Positions 63,316 to 64,000 of a stretch of DNA of 64,000 nt are shown here, one piece after another; the first letter of the stretch is position 1, and each line of letters begins with the position of its first letter. This DNA is from Fulvivirga imtechensis AK7. Its GTDB lineage: Bacteria; Bacteroidota; Bacteroidia; Cytophagales; Cyclobacteriaceae. The stretch spans positions 35,992 through 99,991 of the forward strand of contig NZ_AMZN01000046.1 in the NCBI RefSeq assembly GCF_000331535.1. Reading direction: 5' to 3'. The notes beneath the pieces are model-generated. The model saw nothing but the letters and a program-made list of their open reading frames with translations, did not search any database and was not told where the DNA came from. A program made the translations under genes and the position numbers.

Positions 63316-63666
63316 ATGAATATGAAAACTTTAATCAAAACCATAGCTGCTGCGTTGATATTCGGAGTAGTAGCGTTCAATCAGTCGGCAGTAGCTCAAG
63401 TTGAAGATCAAGGTGACCAAACAATGGAGCAAAAACAGACTCCTCAACAAGGAGAAAAAGTTGAAGTGCAAATTACTCAGCTTCCTTCCGCTGTAAATGA
63501 GTCTATTCAAGCTGACTATGCTGACAGAAAAGCATCGAAAGCTTATAAAACTACCGATCCCAGAACTGGCGCTGTAGTTTACGAAATCCATTTCATTAAC
63601 CCACAAGGTGTTACTGAAGCGGTAAAATTTGATGAGGAAGGTGAAGAAGTGGAAGATGACTTATAA
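63316..63666 (+). CDS. Small secreted acidic protein
   Basis: The 116-aa protein has a signal peptide (MNMKTLIKTIAAALIFGVVAF...SAVAQ). A Gln/Glu-rich stretch follows, then a domain with QLPSAVNESIQADYADRKASKAYKTT and AVVYEIHFINPQGVTEAVKFDEEG. The latter resembles PepSY-like/DUF2874 small periplasmic proteins. The function is unknown. An ATG further upstream (63268) is possible. A strong terminator follows. Confidence 0.7.
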   Translation: MNMKTLIKTIAAALIFGVVAFNQSAVAQVEDQGDQTMEQKQTPQQGEKVEVQITQLPSAVNESIQADYADRKASKAYKTTDPRTGAVVYEIHFINPQGVTEAVKFDEEGEEVEDDL

Positions 63667-63704
63667 TCATCTTTCTAATTAGGGTAACACTTTTCTTTTA
63701 ATCG

Positions 63705-63771
63705 GAGGCTAGCTCAAGGTCCCCCCTCAGGATATCATATAATCGGGGGCTTGAGAAAGCCTCTTTTTTTT
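63705..63771 (+). terminator. Rho-independent terminator
   Basis: The arms GAGGCTAGCTCAAGGTCCCCC and GGGGGCTTGAGAAAGCCTC are followed by an eight-T run. It lies downstream of the small secreted protein gene. Confidence 0.88.
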
Positions 63772-63892
63772 GCTTTTCGCTAACTCCTTTTAGGGAGCCC
63801 TTAATGCTCTTAAGTTAACCTGAATTCGATACAGTGCCCGGATTTCGGACTCCCCAAACCTCCCCTGGCCCTTCCAATGCTCTTAAGTTAAG

Positions 63893-64000
63893 ACGTCATC
63901 CCGAGGCAACCAACAACTTTAGTTGATTTTGAGGATAATGACATAGCTTTCAGAACGGCCTTGAGAAAATGGCGTTAAGAATTTCAATGCCACACGCACC
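63893..64000. repeat. Dispersed ~100-bp repeat (right copy, inverted), continuing past the window
   Basis: It contains CAACAACTTTAGTTGATTTTG, GAACGGCCTTGAGAAAATGG and CGTTAAGAATTTCAATGCC, the reverse complement of 35882-35983. Confidence 0.8.

Larger units (their letters stand above)
63667..64000. other. Intergenic region after the small secreted protein, running to the window edge
   Basis: It holds the terminator at 63705-63771 and a repeat copy at 63893-64000 that continues beyond the window. No gene was found. Confidence 0.6.

Overview
The window looks like chromosomal DNA of a free-living member of the Bacteroidota, most likely of the order Cytophagales. The evidence is two proteins with C-terminal type IX secretion (Por) sorting domains, a large SprB-repeat adhesin, a choice-of-anchor-L/OmpA protein, an isoleucyl-tRNA synthetase of the long eukaryote-like class, 7-bp intergenic tandem repeats, and promoters resembling the Bacteroidota -33 TTTG / -7 TAnnTTTG pattern. 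No prophage, plasmid, CRISPR array, rRNA or tRNA gene was found. The genes are mostly housekeeping and envelope functions. The unusual content lies mainly in the intergenic DNA, which carries several families of dispersed repeats.

Layout. 0-4.5 kb: lnt (lipoprotein N-acylation), guaB, and a divergent rlpA-like gene. 4.8-9.9 kb: a transglutaminase-like/TPR protein, a MORN-type lipoprotein with a Tat-type flavin amine oxidase, and a pnuC-nadR-like NAD salvage pair. 9.9-17.8 kb (minus strand): lspA-ileS, an RND/MMPL exporter and dgt. 17.8-18.7 kb: a tandem pair of ~390-bp repeats. 18.8-21.6 kb: the SprB adhesin. 21.7-26.3 kb: msrA, pfkA, two TPM-domain proteins and an NAD(P)-binding reductase. 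26.3-27.5 kb: a second tandem pair of the ~380-bp repeat. 27.5-35.4 kb: an M14 peptidase, a DinB protein, a patatin, a methyltransferase, two RDD proteins plus a small relative of their leader, a lipid kinase and a DUF427 protein. 36.0-38.5 kb: a betaine-type ABC importer whose fused binding domain appears circularly permuted. 38.5-48.3 kb: TPR, DoxX-like, amidohydrolase, GNAT, DinB, LprI-like, 2OG oxygenase, LEA14-like lipoprotein, choice-of-anchor L/OmpA, T9SS cargo, DUF1566 and YtoQ genes. 48.3-50.6 kb: hutF and hutG. 50.9-57.7 kb: a GH3 hexosaminidase, a PBP4-type peptidase, DinB, two thioredoxin-fold proteins, an intergenic region with DnaA-box-like sites, and a ClC channel. 57.9-63.7 kb: a nitronate monooxygenase-like gene with a VOC gene, a lipoprotein of unknown function with a class V aminotransferase, a YCII protein and small secreted or membrane proteins.

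Several genes work together. lnt and lspA both act in lipoprotein maturation, and many lipobox proteins are encoded nearby. The rlpA-like, nagZ-like and dacB-like genes remodel or recycle peptidoglycan. PnuC with the NadR-like kinase salvages nicotinamide riboside. HutF and HutG form the formylglutamate branch of histidine breakdown. The ABC ATPase and the permease/binding fusion form a complete importer in two genes.

Most interesting non-gene structure: a ~150-bp MITE-like element with terminal inverted repeats and apparent 4-bp target duplications (copies at 22.4, 33.5 and 52.0 kb, a rearranged copy at 4.5 kb), a second MITE-like element at 6.4 kb, a ~380-397-bp repeat in tandem at two loci, and a duplicated promoter-plus-leader at the RDD genes. 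All homology statements are from reading motifs; no database search was run.
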